This document shows positions 24,220-37,475 of a DNA stretch of 64,000 bases, in pieces. Under the pieces are notes generated by a model. It worked only from the letters and a program-made list of their open reading frames with translations. It made no database searches and was not told the DNA's origin. Within the stretch, counting starts at the first letter, position 1. Every line of letters starts with the position of its first letter. Where the stretch lies: NCBI GenBank assembly GCA_946122785.1, contig CAMGYJ010000006.1, positions 744,001 to 808,000 on the forward strand. The letters run 5' to 3'. Both the position numbers and the translations under genes were made by a program. The stretch comes from Linum tenue (taxonomy: Eukaryota; Streptophyta; Magnoliopsida; Malpighiales; Linaceae).

Positions 24220-27200
24220 ATGGCGCCGAAAACCGGCAAGGCCAAGCCTCATAAAGCCAAGGGCGAGAAGAAGAAGAAGAAGAAGGAAGAAAAAGGTCTT
24301 CCCTTCATAATTTTTTTCTTCCTCTATCTTGTTTCCCCACGTGTATTTTCGAATCCGAGTTGTCTCAATGAAGTTTCTACGAGGTTCTCGATCGAACCCC
24401 TCTCAATAGTTCGAGTTTTCGTAGTAATATAGATGTTTTCTTGGCTTTGTCTTTTGGGTTGGTTTCATGATTTGGGGTTGTGAAAGTATAACTTGGGAAT
24501 TGCTGGTGGTGCAGTTCTGCCGACGGTCGTTGAAATCACCGTTGAGACGCCGGACGACGGGTCCCAAGTCACTCTCAAGGTAAAGCAGTAACAAATTAAA
24601 CCCTCTCTTGTTGTGTTTAATCTTTTAACCGATGCTGTTTCATTTCATGTATGCATTGCCGACCCCTCTGTACTTTGTTTGTCTAATTAGTAATTAATTA
24701 CCTAATTTTTGTTTAACTTTTTCCTTATGTTTTTCTGCTTTTTGTTATCAAATTGTTGTTACATTTGAGTTCAAACTTGCCCTTTGCTCTAGCTAGCTCA
24801 ATGTTTTCCATGAAAAGGAAATAATGGGTTCTTGTTTACTCTATGTTTGGGTAACATCAGTGTACATAAATGAAAATTTATCACAAATTCACAATATCTA
24901 TCGTAATGTTGGATTTTCTTTACCAAAAATAGATTTTTTTTGTTAAGAATTAAAAAAAAACAATATTGAAGGTCCCCACATTTGCAACAAGAACATATAT
25001 ATTTTCATTGAAAAAAGGGGTCATGGGTTGGACTTGACTTGTAGCATGTTTTACTCTAAGAAAGAATATAATGCACCTCTTGTTTCTTTCTCAAGTGTCT
25101 TCTTTATTTTCTCTTGGTCCAACCTGAAAGTTTTAGAACATTGTATTCTGCTTGTTTCTTAGGAGCAAGACAATGTTGCTACATCGGTTTTGAAGTATCT
25201 TCTAAACTATTTTAACCTCACTTTTGTAACTTAACAAAAACCCAAATTCCAAATTCTATTTCTCTTATCATATTCCAAAACACACAATATGAACTCGTGG
25301 AAGATTCTACGAATCTAATAATCTCCTACCGAACTTCTTTCGAGCGGGCATGTAATTAAGCACAATGTTAGCCAGGCACGAGGGACTCTCGTAGCTAGCT
25401 AGCCACCTTAAAACGATATTGTTTATGAAATGGACGATTAAGTTTGAGGTTGTAGGTGGCCACATTTGGAGTTTGAGTTCAAGCTTTTGCTTTGATGTGT
25501 AGGGAATTTCGACGGACAGGATCCTGGACGTGAGAAAGCTACTGGCCGTCCACGTCGAGACATGCCATTTAAACAACTTCTCCATCTCCCACGAGGTACC
25601 CTTCACACTGACACTTTCCGAACATTTATTGCTTCATCTGTTTTCTAGGGCAATAATTACGTAGTATACTTAATTAGAAAAATATTTAGTAACGGTAAGG
25701 AAGTGGTTAAGTACCATACATGAGCCTGTATAAGATCCAGCTTAACCTTCTCCCAACAATTCGAGTTGTTGGGATCAACTGGTCTATGACATGGTATCAG
25801 AGCTGATTTGTCCTTGAGGTCACGTGTTCAAGTCTTCACGACCCCCAATATTAACCGTTGTCTTTTCAAGCACATGGTATGGCGGGCTTGTGCAAATTTC
25901 AAGCCCATGAGTCGGCTTTCGTTTAGGGGGGAGGGGTGTAAGGAAGTGGTTAAGTACCATACATGGGTCTGTATAAGATCCAACATAACCTTCTCCCAAC
26001 AACTCGAGTTATTGGGACCAACTGGGTAAATGCCACATTTGGTCACTGAGATTACTAAATCGTGTCATGTTCAGTCACTAGAAAAATTTAATATCAATTT
26101 TGGTCACTCGAATTACTGAAACATGTCACATTTGGTCACTCTCCTGTAGCCTCTGTCCAACTCCGGTCACTCGAATTATTGAAACATGTCACATTTAGTC
26201 ACTCAAATTATTGAAACATGTCACATTTAGTCACTCTCCCGTTAGTTTCCGTCTAACTCCATTAATAGAGTTGGACAGAAACTAATTGGAGAATGACTAA
26301 ATGTGACCAATTTCAGTAATTCGAGTGATCAAAATTGATATTAAAATTTTATAGTGACTAAACATGACACGATTTAATAATTTCAGTGACCAAATGTGTC
26401 ATTTACCCTTCTTTAAAATGATGTCATCATACATCAATGTGGTACGACAAAGTACAAGACAATATCATCCTTGTATTTCAATGCAACGGGCCCAATATAT
26501 CTACCTAAATTCATTATGATGTTGGTTGTGAGTTGTGACCTTAACTTTACTATTTTGCTTCTCTAAATACTAAACTTACATCCTTACATAAGTTCAGGTA
26601 TGAGTTAAAAATTTGGCTCTGGTTTGTATCGTTTGTAAAAGTTCACTTTTAATCCCCTGCAGGTAAAGGGGCCCAGACTAAGAGATTCGGCGGATATCGT
26701 CTCACTCAAACCCTGCCACCTCACCATCGTTGAAGGTAAGTACTCAATCCAACGGCTATCACTTCATCCGAGCGCAACATTTCCCCCTACAGCTGCCAAT
26801 AGCAGATCATAACCCGCGCTTCACCCCCGCCATATTTTCTCCCAACGAGAATTTAAAAATATTTTTATGATTTTTCCTTTCCGCTGCAGAGGAATACAGT
26901 GAAGAGCAGGCCGTCGCTCACATCCGCCGGCTCCTCGACATCGTCGCCTGCACCACTTCCTTCGGCTCGTCGCCGATCAAACCGGCCGAAGGCCGTACGA
27001 CTAAGGACGCCGCCGGGAAGGATGTTAGTTCGACGGAATCGGAAGCGGGTCAAAGAAACGGCGGCGATGACGCCGGAGTCGCCAAGTCAAAAGGAGGCGC
27101 GGGAGGAGGAGATAAGAAGGCCGGCGCGGCGGTCAACAGGAGTAAGAGTTTTGGAAATGACACGGATCTGTCTCCCAAGGGAGATTCGGCAGCGGCTGCG

Positions 27201-30200
27201 GCTGCGATTAACATGTACCCGCCGCCGCGGCTAGGGCAGTTCTACGAGTTCTTTTCGTTCTCAAACCTCACGCCGCCGGTTCACTGTAGGTGTTTTCCTT
27301 TCTCCGTTTCGAATTTGCTATTGGAATGTAGTGTAGTGCTGGAATTCGAATGAAATTGAGTGGATATGGAATTTCTGGATTTTTTTCTCAGACATTCGAA
27401 GATCTGATCGGCCGTTCCTCGAAGATAAAACGAACGACGATTTTTTCCAATTAGATGTGAGGTTTCTATCGATTTGTTAGGTTTTAATTTTGGATTGTGA
27501 ACTGCAGACGTTGTAATCGGCAGTATGGATTTGAATTTTGCAGGTTAGGGTTTCCAGTGGGAAGCCAATGACAATTGTTGCTTCGAAGAAAGGGTTTTAT
27601 CCATCTGGAAAGCGCATCCTTCTTTGCCATTCATTGGTTGGCTTGCTACAACAGATTAGCCGGCCTTTTGATACTGTAAGTTTCACTGAATTCATCGAAA
27701 GCATTGCTTGTTTGTGGTGATGTTCTTATGCCATTTTTTGGAGCTGGTTGCAGGCTTACCGAGCTCTTATGAAAGCTTTTATAGAACACAATAAGGTCAG
27801 GAATAGCTTTTTTCTTGGTGTTCTTCTGTTCTGATTCTTCTCCATAGTCATTGTCAACTGAAGGTTGTTGAATTGTCACTTATTTTTCATTTCAGTTTGG
27901 CAATCTTCCTTATGGTTTTCGGGCAAATACATGGGTTGTGCCACCAGTTGTCTCTGAAAACCCATCTGTTTTCCCCCCACTTCCAGTGGAAGATGAAAAC
28001 TGGGGTGGAAATGGAGGCGGGCAAGGAAGGAATGGTAAACATGATCACAGGCCATGGGCAAAGGAGTTTGCAATATTAGCAGCAATGCCTTGTAAAACTG
28101 CAGAAGAGAGACAGATCCGTGATAGGAAAGCCTTTCTACTCCACAGTTTATTCGTCGATGTTTCCGTTCTCAGAGCTGTGAGAGCAATCAAGCAGATCAT
28201 TGATAATAATCAGTCTTCTCTAAGCAAGACTGACCTGTTTCCCCACGAGGAAAGAGTTGGGGATTTACTTATTAAGGTGATAAGAGATGACTCTGATGCA
28301 AGCACCAAGTTGGATCGTAAGAATGATGGTAGTCTGGTACTTGAACTGCCACAGGAAGAACTCGCTCATCGAAATCTGCTTAAGGGCATTACTGCTGATG
28401 AAAGTGCGGCTGTTCATGTGAGATTCTGACATTCCTCTCGAATTTTTCAATATAGAAAGTTTAAACATGTTGAATTGGTTTCTGAAGCCTCGATTTTCTA
28501 CTTCTGTAGGATGTTTCTACCATAGGAGTTGTGATTATCCGGCATTGCGGATACACAGCTGTTGTTAAAGTCTCGGGAGAAGTGGACTGGAAAGGGAGTC
28601 CAATTCCTCAGGACATTGATATTGAAGACCAACCTGAAGGAGGGGCCAATGCCTTGAATGCCAATAGGTTAGTCTGACATGGCCCATATACATTCAAGAA
28701 TATCATAATCATCTTACTTTCCTAATAATTCTCTCTTTAACTTTCTTCAGCTTGAGGATGCTATTGCACAAGTATCCAACATCTCAATTGCCGAATACAA
28801 ACCAGAGATTACAGAGTGGAGACGCTGAAAATGCACGTTCTGCTAGGGCACTTGTCAGGAAGGTACTAGAGGAAAGTCTACAGAAGTTGCATGAAGAACC
28901 CAGTAAACGTGTAAAGTCCATCAGATGGGAACTAGGCGCATGTTGGGTCCAACACTTGCAAAATCAGGCTTCAGGTAAAACCGATCCTAAAAAACCTGAA
29001 GAGAAAAAACCTGAACCTGCCGTCAAGGGACTGGGAAAGCAGGGTGGCCTGCTGAAGGAGATAAAGAAAAAACTGGGTGTAAAAAATGGCAAACCAAAGG
29101 ATGGAAAAGATATTTCTCAAGGTAACAACACTGAGACTATGAGGATATCAGATGGCATGGATCAGAAAGAGGAGGAGAATAAACTTGAGGATATGGAGGT
29201 CACATGGAAAAGATTGCTTCCTGAAGCTGCATATCTGCGGCTTAAAGAATCTGAAACTGGTCTTCATCTCAAGGTATGTTTCCATATCTTAAGTGGAAAA
29301 CCCATCTGCTTAAAGTTTCCTTTTACACTATTGTTCTTTTTAAGTTCACATTCTAATTTTTGTTCTTGTTCTTTTTTGTCTTGCAGTCTCCTGAAGAGTT
29401 GATTGAAATGGCACATAAATACTATGCAGATACCGCTCTTCCGAAACTGGTCAGTTGTTCAACCACTCAGATTTCCTTGACCCTGTTAAAATTTTCCTAA
29501 AACTAACTTGCATATGTGCGTAAATCGCAGGTAGCAGATTTTGGCTCTCTCGAACTGTCACCGGTTGATGGGAGAACATTGACAGAGTTTATGCATACTA
29601 GGGGTTTACAGATGTGTTCTTTGGGCCGTGTGGTAAAATTTCTCTGCTATACTATCTCTTAGATGCTTCATTTCTTACCATTTTGTTAATTGGTTTCCTG
29701 TATTCTAGGTTGAACTTGCAGACAAACTCCCTCATGTACAATCACTCTGTATACATGAAATGATTGTTCGAGCCTACAAGCACATATTGCAAGCTGTTGT
29801 AGCTGTTGCAAACGTGGCTTCTGAGCTGACTGCACTAATTTCAGCATGCTTAAATATATTGTTGGGAACTCCTCCAGTTGAAACAGAGGATGCAGAGATT
29901 GTTGAGGATGATAAGTTAAAGTGGAAATGGGTGGAAACCTTCCTTTCCAAGAGATTTGGGTGGCAATTGAAGCATGAAAGCTGCCAAGATCTAAGAAAAT
30001 TCACAATACTTCGTGGACTTTCCCATAAAGTAACCACTCATGCCACTCTCTAGATATTGCTCTCCGATACCTTAGAATTACATTCTTACTCTATCATTGG
30101 ATCATTCTATTTTCAGGTTGGGCTTGAGCTCCTTCCCCGAGACTACGAGGTGGATATTGCATTTCCTTTTAGGAAGTCTGATGTCATAAGTATGATCCCT

Positions 30201-33200
30201 GTCTATAAGGTAAGGCGATACTCTGAGAACCGGGCCGTGGAAGTTTAGCTATTAGCTCATTTTCTTGACTTTGTTGTGTTCGTACTCTGCAGCATGCTGC
30301 ATGTTCATCAGCAGATGGCCGTACATTATTGGAATCATCCAAAACTTCCTTGGACAAGGGGAAGTTGGAAGATGCTGTTAACTATGGCACCAAGGTGGGC
30401 ATTATTAGCTCATCATTTTTACCTGTGTACTCTGTGCCTCTTGCTGATATAATATTTAAAAGTGGATTATGTGAATTGATATATTTGTTCATATGTTTAA
30501 AGGCACTCTCGAAGCTGGTTTCAGTCTGTGGCCCTTATCATCGAATGACTGCTGGAGCGTACAGTTTGCTTGCTGTAGTTCTTTATCATACGGGCGATTT
30601 TAATCAGGTACAACATCTCAGACAGTTTCATGCATCTCTGGCTTTGCTAATCAATAAGTTATTTTATGTTCCTGAACCTAATCATCTGGCAACCCTCGGG
30701 CCAATTCAACTGCTTTTCTCCGGGAGATAGTATTATACTTGCTTGCTACTCAAACTAACTCATTTGAGTTGTCCAGGCAACCCTTTATCAGCAGAAGGCA
30801 TTGGACATTAATGAAAGGGAGCTTGGACTTGACCATCCTGATACAATGAAAAGCTACGGAGATCTAGCCGTCTTCTATTATCGTCTTCAACATACAGAAT
30901 TAGCATTGAAGTACGTTTCCTTTTTCCCTTCCTAAACATTCCTACGAAACTTAAACTTTGATTCACTTCATGCTTCCAATGATAACACTTTAACTTCACT
31001 GCCTATCATTTAGCACGTATCATTGATTGTTGTCACTGGCTATCATTTAGCACCTACCATTGATTGTTGTCACTGGTTCTTTCAGGTATGTCAACCGGGC
31101 ACTCTATCTCTTGCACTTTACATGTGGACCATCTCACCCGAACACAGCTGCCACATATATCAATGTGGCGATGATGGAAGAAGGACTGGGAAACGCCCAT
31201 GTTGCTCTTAGGTACCTTCACGAGGCTCTGAAGTGTAACCAGAGACTACTTGGAGCTGACCATATTCAGGTAGCTCTATCTCTCTCCCTCTCTCTGTGAT
31301 TGCAATATAAATCACAAAGATACCGGACTTACATCTGGCCTTTTTCAGACTGCTGCCAGCTACCATGCCATTGCGATTGCTCTTTCATTGATGGAAGCTT
31401 ATTCATTGAGTGTTCAGCATGAGCAAACAACATTACAAATACTGCAGGCGAAGCTTGGGTCTGAAGATTTACGCACTCAGGTGGGATCTAAGTTTACTGT
31501 CTAGCGGAGGAGTGATCTTAAGTTCTTAACCACTGATTAATTCTCATATTCGCTTATGTTATGCCATGTTTGCAGGATGCTGCAGCTTGGCTCGAGTACT
31601 TCGAATCCAAGGCTCTTGAGCAGCAAGAAGCTGCCCGTAATGGCACTCCCAAGCCAGATGCCTCCATCTCCAGTAAAGGACACTTGAGGTAAAGGAGTGT
31701 TCTTCAAAGAACTGAGAGTACCTCTACCCTTCACCATCCATAAGTAAAGTGTTCGTGGAGAGAACTAAACCATCACCCATTCCTCAATTTTCCTGTACTG
31801 GATCAGTGTGTCGGACCTTTTGGATTACATAACTCCAGACGCGGATCTTAAAGCTAGAGAAGCCCAGAAGAAAGCTCGCGCAAAGGTATGCATTTGTTCT
31901 CCATTCTACCATTCATCCACCTTCAGCAAATCTTTCCATTTCCTGAACTTGTTTATATCTCCTTCCCTTCTCAGCTGATTAAAGGAAAACCAGGCCAGAA
32001 CGGGGAACCGGGCTTTTCAGACAAATACCAGAAGGACGAAGAAACACCATCCCCAACTACTTCCCACGTCGATGATAGCTCCAGCGACAAGGAGAACAAA
32101 TCCGTGACCCAGAACAATGCTCCACAGGAAGAGAAAAAGTTCGATCAGAAGCAGTCTATATCCATCAAGACCGAAGTCGTCATTGTTACTACACTGGAGG
32201 AAGACCCCGACGAAGGGTGGCAGGAAGCCGTCCCCAAGGGCCGCTCCCCTGCGAACCGAAAACCGTCTGCAGGTAGCGGTTCGAGGAGGCCGAGCCTCGC
32301 GAAGCTCAACACCAACTTCATGAACAATGCTTCTTCCCAGTCGAGATCTCGCGGAGGGAAGCCGAGTCCAAACGACTCTGCTGCTTCACCTGCGGCAGTT
32401 ACTGTTCCCGCCAAGAAGTTCGTTAAGAACGCGAGTTTCGGCCCTAAAGTCAACCACACCGGTGGTGGACCGGAGAAAGTGGTGATGAATCCCAAATCTG
32501 CTCCTGTGACTCCAGCTTCCAACGACGCAGTTTTGAGACCAGTTTCGGCGGGAAACCAGATCAGCGTTCAAGCAGCTGGGAAGCTTTTCTCATACAAAGA
32601 AGTTGCTCTGGCTCCTCCAGGGACGATTGTGAAAGCGGTGGCCGAACAGGTTCAAGTTCAGCCACCGCCGGAAGAGGGGAAGCGTTCGAGAGAACCGAGT
32701 CCTGAGGTCTTCACTCCTACCACTGACTCGGCGAGTTCAAAAAATGGAGAGGAAGGAACAAAGTCACCACCACAAACAGAAGAATCGGCCGAGACTAAGG
32801 AAGAAGAAAGAAACCCTGCTGAAACTCGAGCTTCTGCCGCTGCGGCTGACGAAGTTGGGATTCAGGAATCAGGAAATGCAGTTGAGGAAGCAGTATCATC
32901 GACCAATGTAGGAGTTCCCCAACCTGCTGCTGCAACTGATGAAGAGCAGCAAGAAGCAGAGGAGGTTCTTCAACCAGGGGAGAAACAGAATGAAGCCCAG
33001 AATGGCAAGGATGGAACGAAGAAGCTCTCAGCAGCTGCACCACCGTTTAATCCATCTCCCACAGCGATTATTCCAGCTTTCGGTTCTGTTGGGGTTCTGG
33101 CGTTTAAGGACCTCGGTGGGATTCTGCCTCCGCCGGTGAACATCCCTCCGATGCTTCCGGTGAACCCGGTAGCCATACGGAGGTCTCATCACCAGTCGTC

Positions 33201-33798
33201 GGCTACGGCTAGAGTGCCCTATGGTCCCAGGTTGTCCGGTGGGTATAACAGGTCCGGAGGGAATAATCGGGTGCCAAGAAACAATAAACATTTCCACACT
33301 ACCGGTGAACATGTTCCCGCCGGAGATGGCAATCAGTTGAACCCGCCCAGGATCATGAACCCACACGCTGTTGAGTTCGTCCCGGGCCAACCCTGGCTCC
33401 CCAATGGCTACCAAGCCGGCTCGCCCAACGGCTACCTGGCTGCTCCGACGAGGATGATTGCCAACGGGTTCCCTGTTTCCCCTACCAGTATTCCTCCCCC
33501 TCCCCCCAACGGATACCCGGTTGCTCCGATGAACGGGTTCAAGGAGTCTTCTCCTGTTAGTCCGGTAGAAGCCACTGCCACTGCTGAAAAAGGACAAACT
33601 GAAACCCCGGCGGAGAAGAACGATAGTGTCGAGAGTTCATCTCAAGAAGCAGAAGCAGAGAATCGTGATCACAATGAGGCGGTGGCTGAGAATGCTTCCC
33701 CAGAGGAAGAAGAAAAGTCGGCTAATTCAGCTTCCCCTCCTGCTGACATCACAGTGAATCCGATCGTCCAGGAGAAACCGGGGCAAGTCGTGGGCTGA
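24220..33798 (+). CDS. TSS: CLU/TPR protein TSS (REC2-type clustered-mitochondria homologue)
   Basis: A 1,798-residue cytosolic protein of the plant CLU family; Arabidopsis relatives (TSS/REC2, REC1, REC3, FRIENDLY) affect chloroplast compartment size, mitochondrial distribution and STIMPY signalling. It has 23 exons: 24220-24295, 24515-24579, 25503-25595, 26663-26735, 26890-27285, 27392-27456, 27544-27675, 27754-27795, 27896-28417, 28510-28667, 28751-29273, 29387-29449, 29531-29632, 29709-30029, 30117-30209, 30293-30394, 30503-30607, 30777-30910, 31086-31269, 31349-31480, 31576-31688, 31807-31885 and 31975-33798; all phases agree. The order is: basic N-terminus [19 protein letters not shown], ubiquitin-like CLU-N domain (residues 25-105), CLU domain (to about 880), tetratricopeptide repeats (about 940-1165, for example [19 protein letters not shown]) and a 600-residue Pro/Ser/Glu-rich tail in the last exon. 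Introns 2 and 3 are long; intron 3 carries transposons. Confidence 0.92.
25694..26025 (+). mobile_element. TRIM element in TSS intron 3 (right LTR truncated)
   Basis: Two direct repeats bracket a short non-coding core. The left LTR, about 25694-25790, starts GGTAAGGAAGTGGTTAAG (first base changed from TG) and ends GACA. It is followed at once by the primer-binding site TGGTATCAGAGC at 25792. The right copy starts TGTAAGGAAGTGGTTAAG at 25937, directly after a purine-rich tract (GGGGGGAGGGG). It is cut at about 26025, where another repeat begins. The core is only about 145 bases and has no coding capacity. This matches terminal-repeat retrotransposons in miniature. Confidence 0.8.
26024..26408. 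mobile_element. Fold-back element related to the Mutator-like element
   Basis: About 385 bases whose ends are inverted copies starting GGGTAAATGNCACATTTGG. The two arms can be followed for about 150 bases as a long imperfect palindrome with many TTTGGTCACT-type blocks. The end motif resembles that of the element at 20860-22162, so it is probably the same broad family. It abuts the broken LTR of the TRIM on its left, and I see no target duplication. It lies in intron 3 of the TSS gene. Confidence 0.65.
31003..31076. repeat. 37-base tandem duplication in a TSS intron
   Basis: Two copies begin CTATCATTTAGCAC at 31003 and 31040 and end TTGTCACTGG, with two mismatches. They lie just before the acceptor of the exon starting at 31086 and may shift its polypyrimidine tract. 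Confidence 0.8.
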
Positions 33799-34334
33799 TT
33801 ACAGTGACAGAGAAGCCGAGGCTGTTGTCGAAGTTTCAAGTTGAAGGGAAGGGATCCGAATTCGGAACAACCACGAAACCCTTGATCCATTTTGTAGATT
33901 GTCAGGTTGATATGTCTGAGCGACGGAAGGGAAGGAGAGGGGTGCAAATGCAGTAACCAGTCGGGAAGAGAAACAAGCCTAGAATAGCAGCATTCTGGCA
34001 AAGAAGATGGGCGACGAGCATTTCACTCACCGCCGGCAGGCAGGTTTTGCTGCTGCAGATAATCCCTGGTATCGTTTCATTGACAACTTTTCGGCATATG
34101 TTCGTTCGTTTTTGTTTACTTCTTTTTGGGTTACCTCCATCTTTTATTCTTTCTTCATTTGCTGAAGAAACCTTTTTTTATCGGATGATGTAGAATGAGT
34201 ATGAATGTTCAGATATGCATCTCGCACTAAACCGAATTGTCATTCCTAGCTCTACTACTACTGAGCTTTAGTGTCAGATAACATTACCAATACAAACAGT
34301 TACAGACAAACAGTTACTGCAAACATTTTCCCTC
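33799..34334. other. Convergent 3' UTRs of TSS and HHP2
   Basis: The two genes face each other over 536 bases. The region holds their 3' UTRs and no gene. Confidence 0.6.
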
Positions 34335-36311
34335 TTAACATGAAGGCGTCCCCTGCCGGAAATGCATGATGATAACCGTCGCAAGGCTATGAGCCACAGC
34401 AGCCATAACCACAAACACATGGAAGATCTGGTGGCTCTGTCCAGCAATATCGAACATGCCGGGCCACCAGCGCTCCGGTATCCTCCCGACGTAGAACCCA
34501 GCTCCGGCGCCATACAGAACCGCCATGATCACCTCGAGCAGGACCGAGACGAACACGTGCGGGTGGCCCCAGTGGATGCACACGCCGTGGACCGCCGGCA
34601 CGGTCCCGGAGAACCCCATGGCGAGGAACAAGGTGGCCCGGAACTTGCGGTACCGGGGAGCCGAGAGCTGGGGGGAGAGCAGGGTGACGATGGCCATCGC
34701 GCCGAGGACGGTGATGGAGGTGAGGTAGAGGAAGCGGGAGATCGGGTTGCAGTGGAAGATGTAGTAGATGGGTGCGTAGAATGAGGAGACGATCATGACG
34801 GAGATTCCGGCGTAGTCGAGCCGCCAGAAGAAGAGGTTGAAGGCCTTGGAGTGGCAGGCGAGGAGGTGGGAGAGCGAGCTGCAGGTTAGGCAGGTCATTG
34901 CTCCGGCTAAGTAGACGAACCACGGCCACTGTGCGATGGGTTCCGAGCCGGTTTCCAGCTCCGGGATTCGCCGGAGATGGTGGTCCTGCAACAAAGTTAC
35001 AGTTTATAATTGAAATCAGAACTTCATTTCTCAGAGTCGAGAGAAGGAAAACAGAGTATGGAGCAAAAGAAGGGGAAAATTGTGTCATCCCTCTAAGAAA
35101 GTTTGAAACTTTTCTTCAAGGCATCACATTAAACAGGAGAAGTAAGCATCCCCATAACCATTTTTACCATTCACAAGACCTCTTCAGTGGCAAAATCCAA
35201 ATGGGATGAAGAAATATCTCCTTCAATAAGATTCTGCAGACAAATTCATTGGGTAGAAAAACAACCTAAAAGACAAAACCTTTGATTGGCTACCAAACAG
35301 AGGTTCCTTTAGCCATCAGCCAGAGCCAGCAGACATCAATAATTCACATGGCGTTTAGAAGAAAAAAAAAAGGAAGTCATCAGCCATCACATGATTCCCT
35401 TACCTGCACTTTCTTGAAAACCCCTCTCTACCTTTTTAGCCACACAGAATATCCTCTCTTCTTCTGCATATACTGTTGATTTTCAATTCAAATTGAATTT
35501 AAAACCAAGGCTATCAAGCTTTCTAGTTAACTAATTCGTTTCCTATCATGGCTACCGGCAGAGCTGTAAGCTCGAATCGCTCACTCTCGTCGACTTGGAT
35601 CGATGAGAGTAACTTCGGACAAATAAAAAAAAGAAGGGAGGGATGAAGAAATGCAACTTACAGGAACCAAGCTGTTATCAGAGACGTTGAAATCACTGCC
35701 ATTGTTCTTCATTATCATTGCCATCAACGGTCCAGAGGCTTGACCTCTGCAATCAAACAGTTGCAAAGAAAATACACTTGAATCGAGAATCGAAATCTAA
35801 AAGACGAAGTGGAATTCGGCTTGGCGTACCTCGATAAATCGGTGAGGAATCCTCCTAGCTCGTCCAATTTCCCCATGAAGCTCATCACCGTCAGTCCAGC
35901 AAAGATCAAGAACCCTCCCAAATGCCTAACACAACAGAACAACAAAAAGGGAGAAAATCCACGAATTCAAAACCTTGCCACCATTCACCAATCGGAAAAT
36001 GGAAATTTCAAAATTGAGCTTTTCTCCGGCTCCCGTACGTACGTCCAGATGTTGAGGGTTTCGTTGTGCCAGGAGAAGACGCTCCACAGCGCGTCCCGGA
36101 GCGGCCATTCCGACCGGTAATGGTCGAGGATGAACTCGTTGTCTTTCAAATACTCCGGCAGGTCATTGAATTTCACCAGCCTCCTCTCCTTCTCCTTCCT
36201 CCTTCCATCGCCGCCGCCGCAGCAGCAGGAAGACGAAGTAGCAATCACTTCCTCTTCTTCCTCCTCCGCCATCGCCGCCGCGCTCGTCTTCCTCCTTACG
36301 TTGCCGCTCAT
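34335..36311 (-). CDS. HHP2: Heptahelical transmembrane protein HHP2 (PAQR family)
   Basis: A seven-helix membrane protein of the progestin/adipoQ receptor family; Arabidopsis HHP genes respond to hormones and sugar. Exons 36311-36043, 35925-35830, 35746-35662 and 34985-34335 give 366 residues. The cytosolic N-terminus is acidic (poly-Glu) and contains a CCC run. Then comes the family block [20 protein letters not shown] and [17 protein letters not shown]. The fourth exon has six hydrophobic segments and the metal-binding-type signature of the superfamily: [10 protein letters not shown] (Ser-x3-His), Asp in RLDYAGI, and SHQIFH (His-x3-His) near the end. Arabidopsis HHP2 (At4g30850) neighbours NUP43 (At4g30840), consistent with the order here. 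Ligand unknown. Confidence 0.9.
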
Positions 36312-36814
36312 TTCTTTCTATCCTATCTCAGGGAAACGAATGAGTATCCCGGTTTCAGGCGAGTGACGCGGCGGTGGATCTGATCAGAAAAAAAAACCTT
36401 TTTCCCCTTTTTCCACTCTGCTTTCGCTCTGTTTTTAGCTTCTTCTTCGCTTTTGCTGCTTTACCATTTTCTCGCCTTTCTGGTTCCCGTTTTTGGATAT
36501 ATATTTTTACAATGAACCGGCAGGATTTAGCCGCGTGACTTGTTTAAAAAAAAAGGTCAAACCAGAAGCCGATCCGCCACGTTTCGCGGTGTGATTGGCG
36601 GGTTCAGGTTTAGGAACTTGGTCCCGGCCGCACGTGATTGCTGCTCCTTCCCGGGGAAACCATTTTTCTGCAAATTTGTTTGGGAGATATCTATAAGATA
36701 TATGATGGAGATTCATGACTCAACTTTGTTCCATTTCAAATTTTCTGCAACGAGAGTGAAAGTAGGAAGGGTACTTTCGTCATTGCAATTGTTTATTTTT
36801 TTATTTGAAAAAAA

Positions 36815-36890
36815 TATCAGTGTCAAGATTTGAACCCGGGTCTCTTCTAACAAGGACAAGAGTCATAACCAATAAGACTAAACAAATTTG
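36815..36890 (-). mobile_element. tRNA-derived SINE-like segment
   Basis: On the minus strand there is a box-A-like TAGTCTTATTGG (36880-36869) and, about 30 bases on, a box-B-like GGGTTCAAATC (36837-36827), the spacing of an internal RNA polymerase III promoter. The segment does not fold into a proper tRNA and is followed by an A/T-rich tail, so a tRNA-derived SINE is more likely than a tRNA gene. Confidence 0.4.
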
Positions 36891-37179
36891 TTGCATTTAT
36901 TTATAAAAAAAATATACAAGAGGCAAAATTCTGAAAATCAAATGACTTTTCCAGCACGGTTAGCTACCCCACTAAGTCTTTCTTAAGCATTTTTAGTGTT
37001 GGATCTTTGATTATCATTTATTATTATTTTATTTTGACTTCAATAATAATGGTAGTCTATCTTATAAATGGAGGATAATCTTAAAACCGCAATCCAAATA
37101 TCATTTATTCGAATATTGCATATCAAATTACAATATTAAATATATATGTGCACACACAACCACATATATATGGGTCAGA

Positions 37180-37475
37180 CTGGTGTACTCCTGGAGTATA
37201 TTATACTTCAGGTACTCTTCGTGAGATATCTCTATCTAGACCATGATTTTTAACCGAGTTTGGGGTATGATACTCTACCCTAACCTCTAATGGATAAACC
37301 CCAGGCCCCGATTCTCTAAACTCAAACCCAAAGTTTAATTTAATGGAAAATTATAATTGACCATTGAGATTGATTGGAGCTCAACAAAGTACATCTAATG
37401 TCTAGATCATGTGGAGTATACTATACTCTTGGAGTATACCAGTATACTATACTCCTGTAGTATACCAGTATGTGT
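37180..37475. repeat. Palindromic GGTATACTCC-type repeat, possible MITE
   Basis: The left side has CTGGTGTACTCCTGGAGTAT and, further in, CTAGACCATG. The right side has CTAGATCATGTGGAGTATAC and AGTATACCAGTATACTATAC in inverted order. The arms diverge and no target duplication was seen, so the element type is open. Confidence 0.4.

Noticed and set aside
32145..33597. Antisense ORFs over the last TSS exon
   Set aside because: They follow from the biased composition of the Pro/Ser/Glu-rich tail; the sense frame is continuous for 608 codons and in phase with the previous exon.
36815..36890. A true tRNA gene
   Set aside because: A- and B-box-like motifs are present, but acceptor and anticodon stems cannot be formed; a SINE is more likely.
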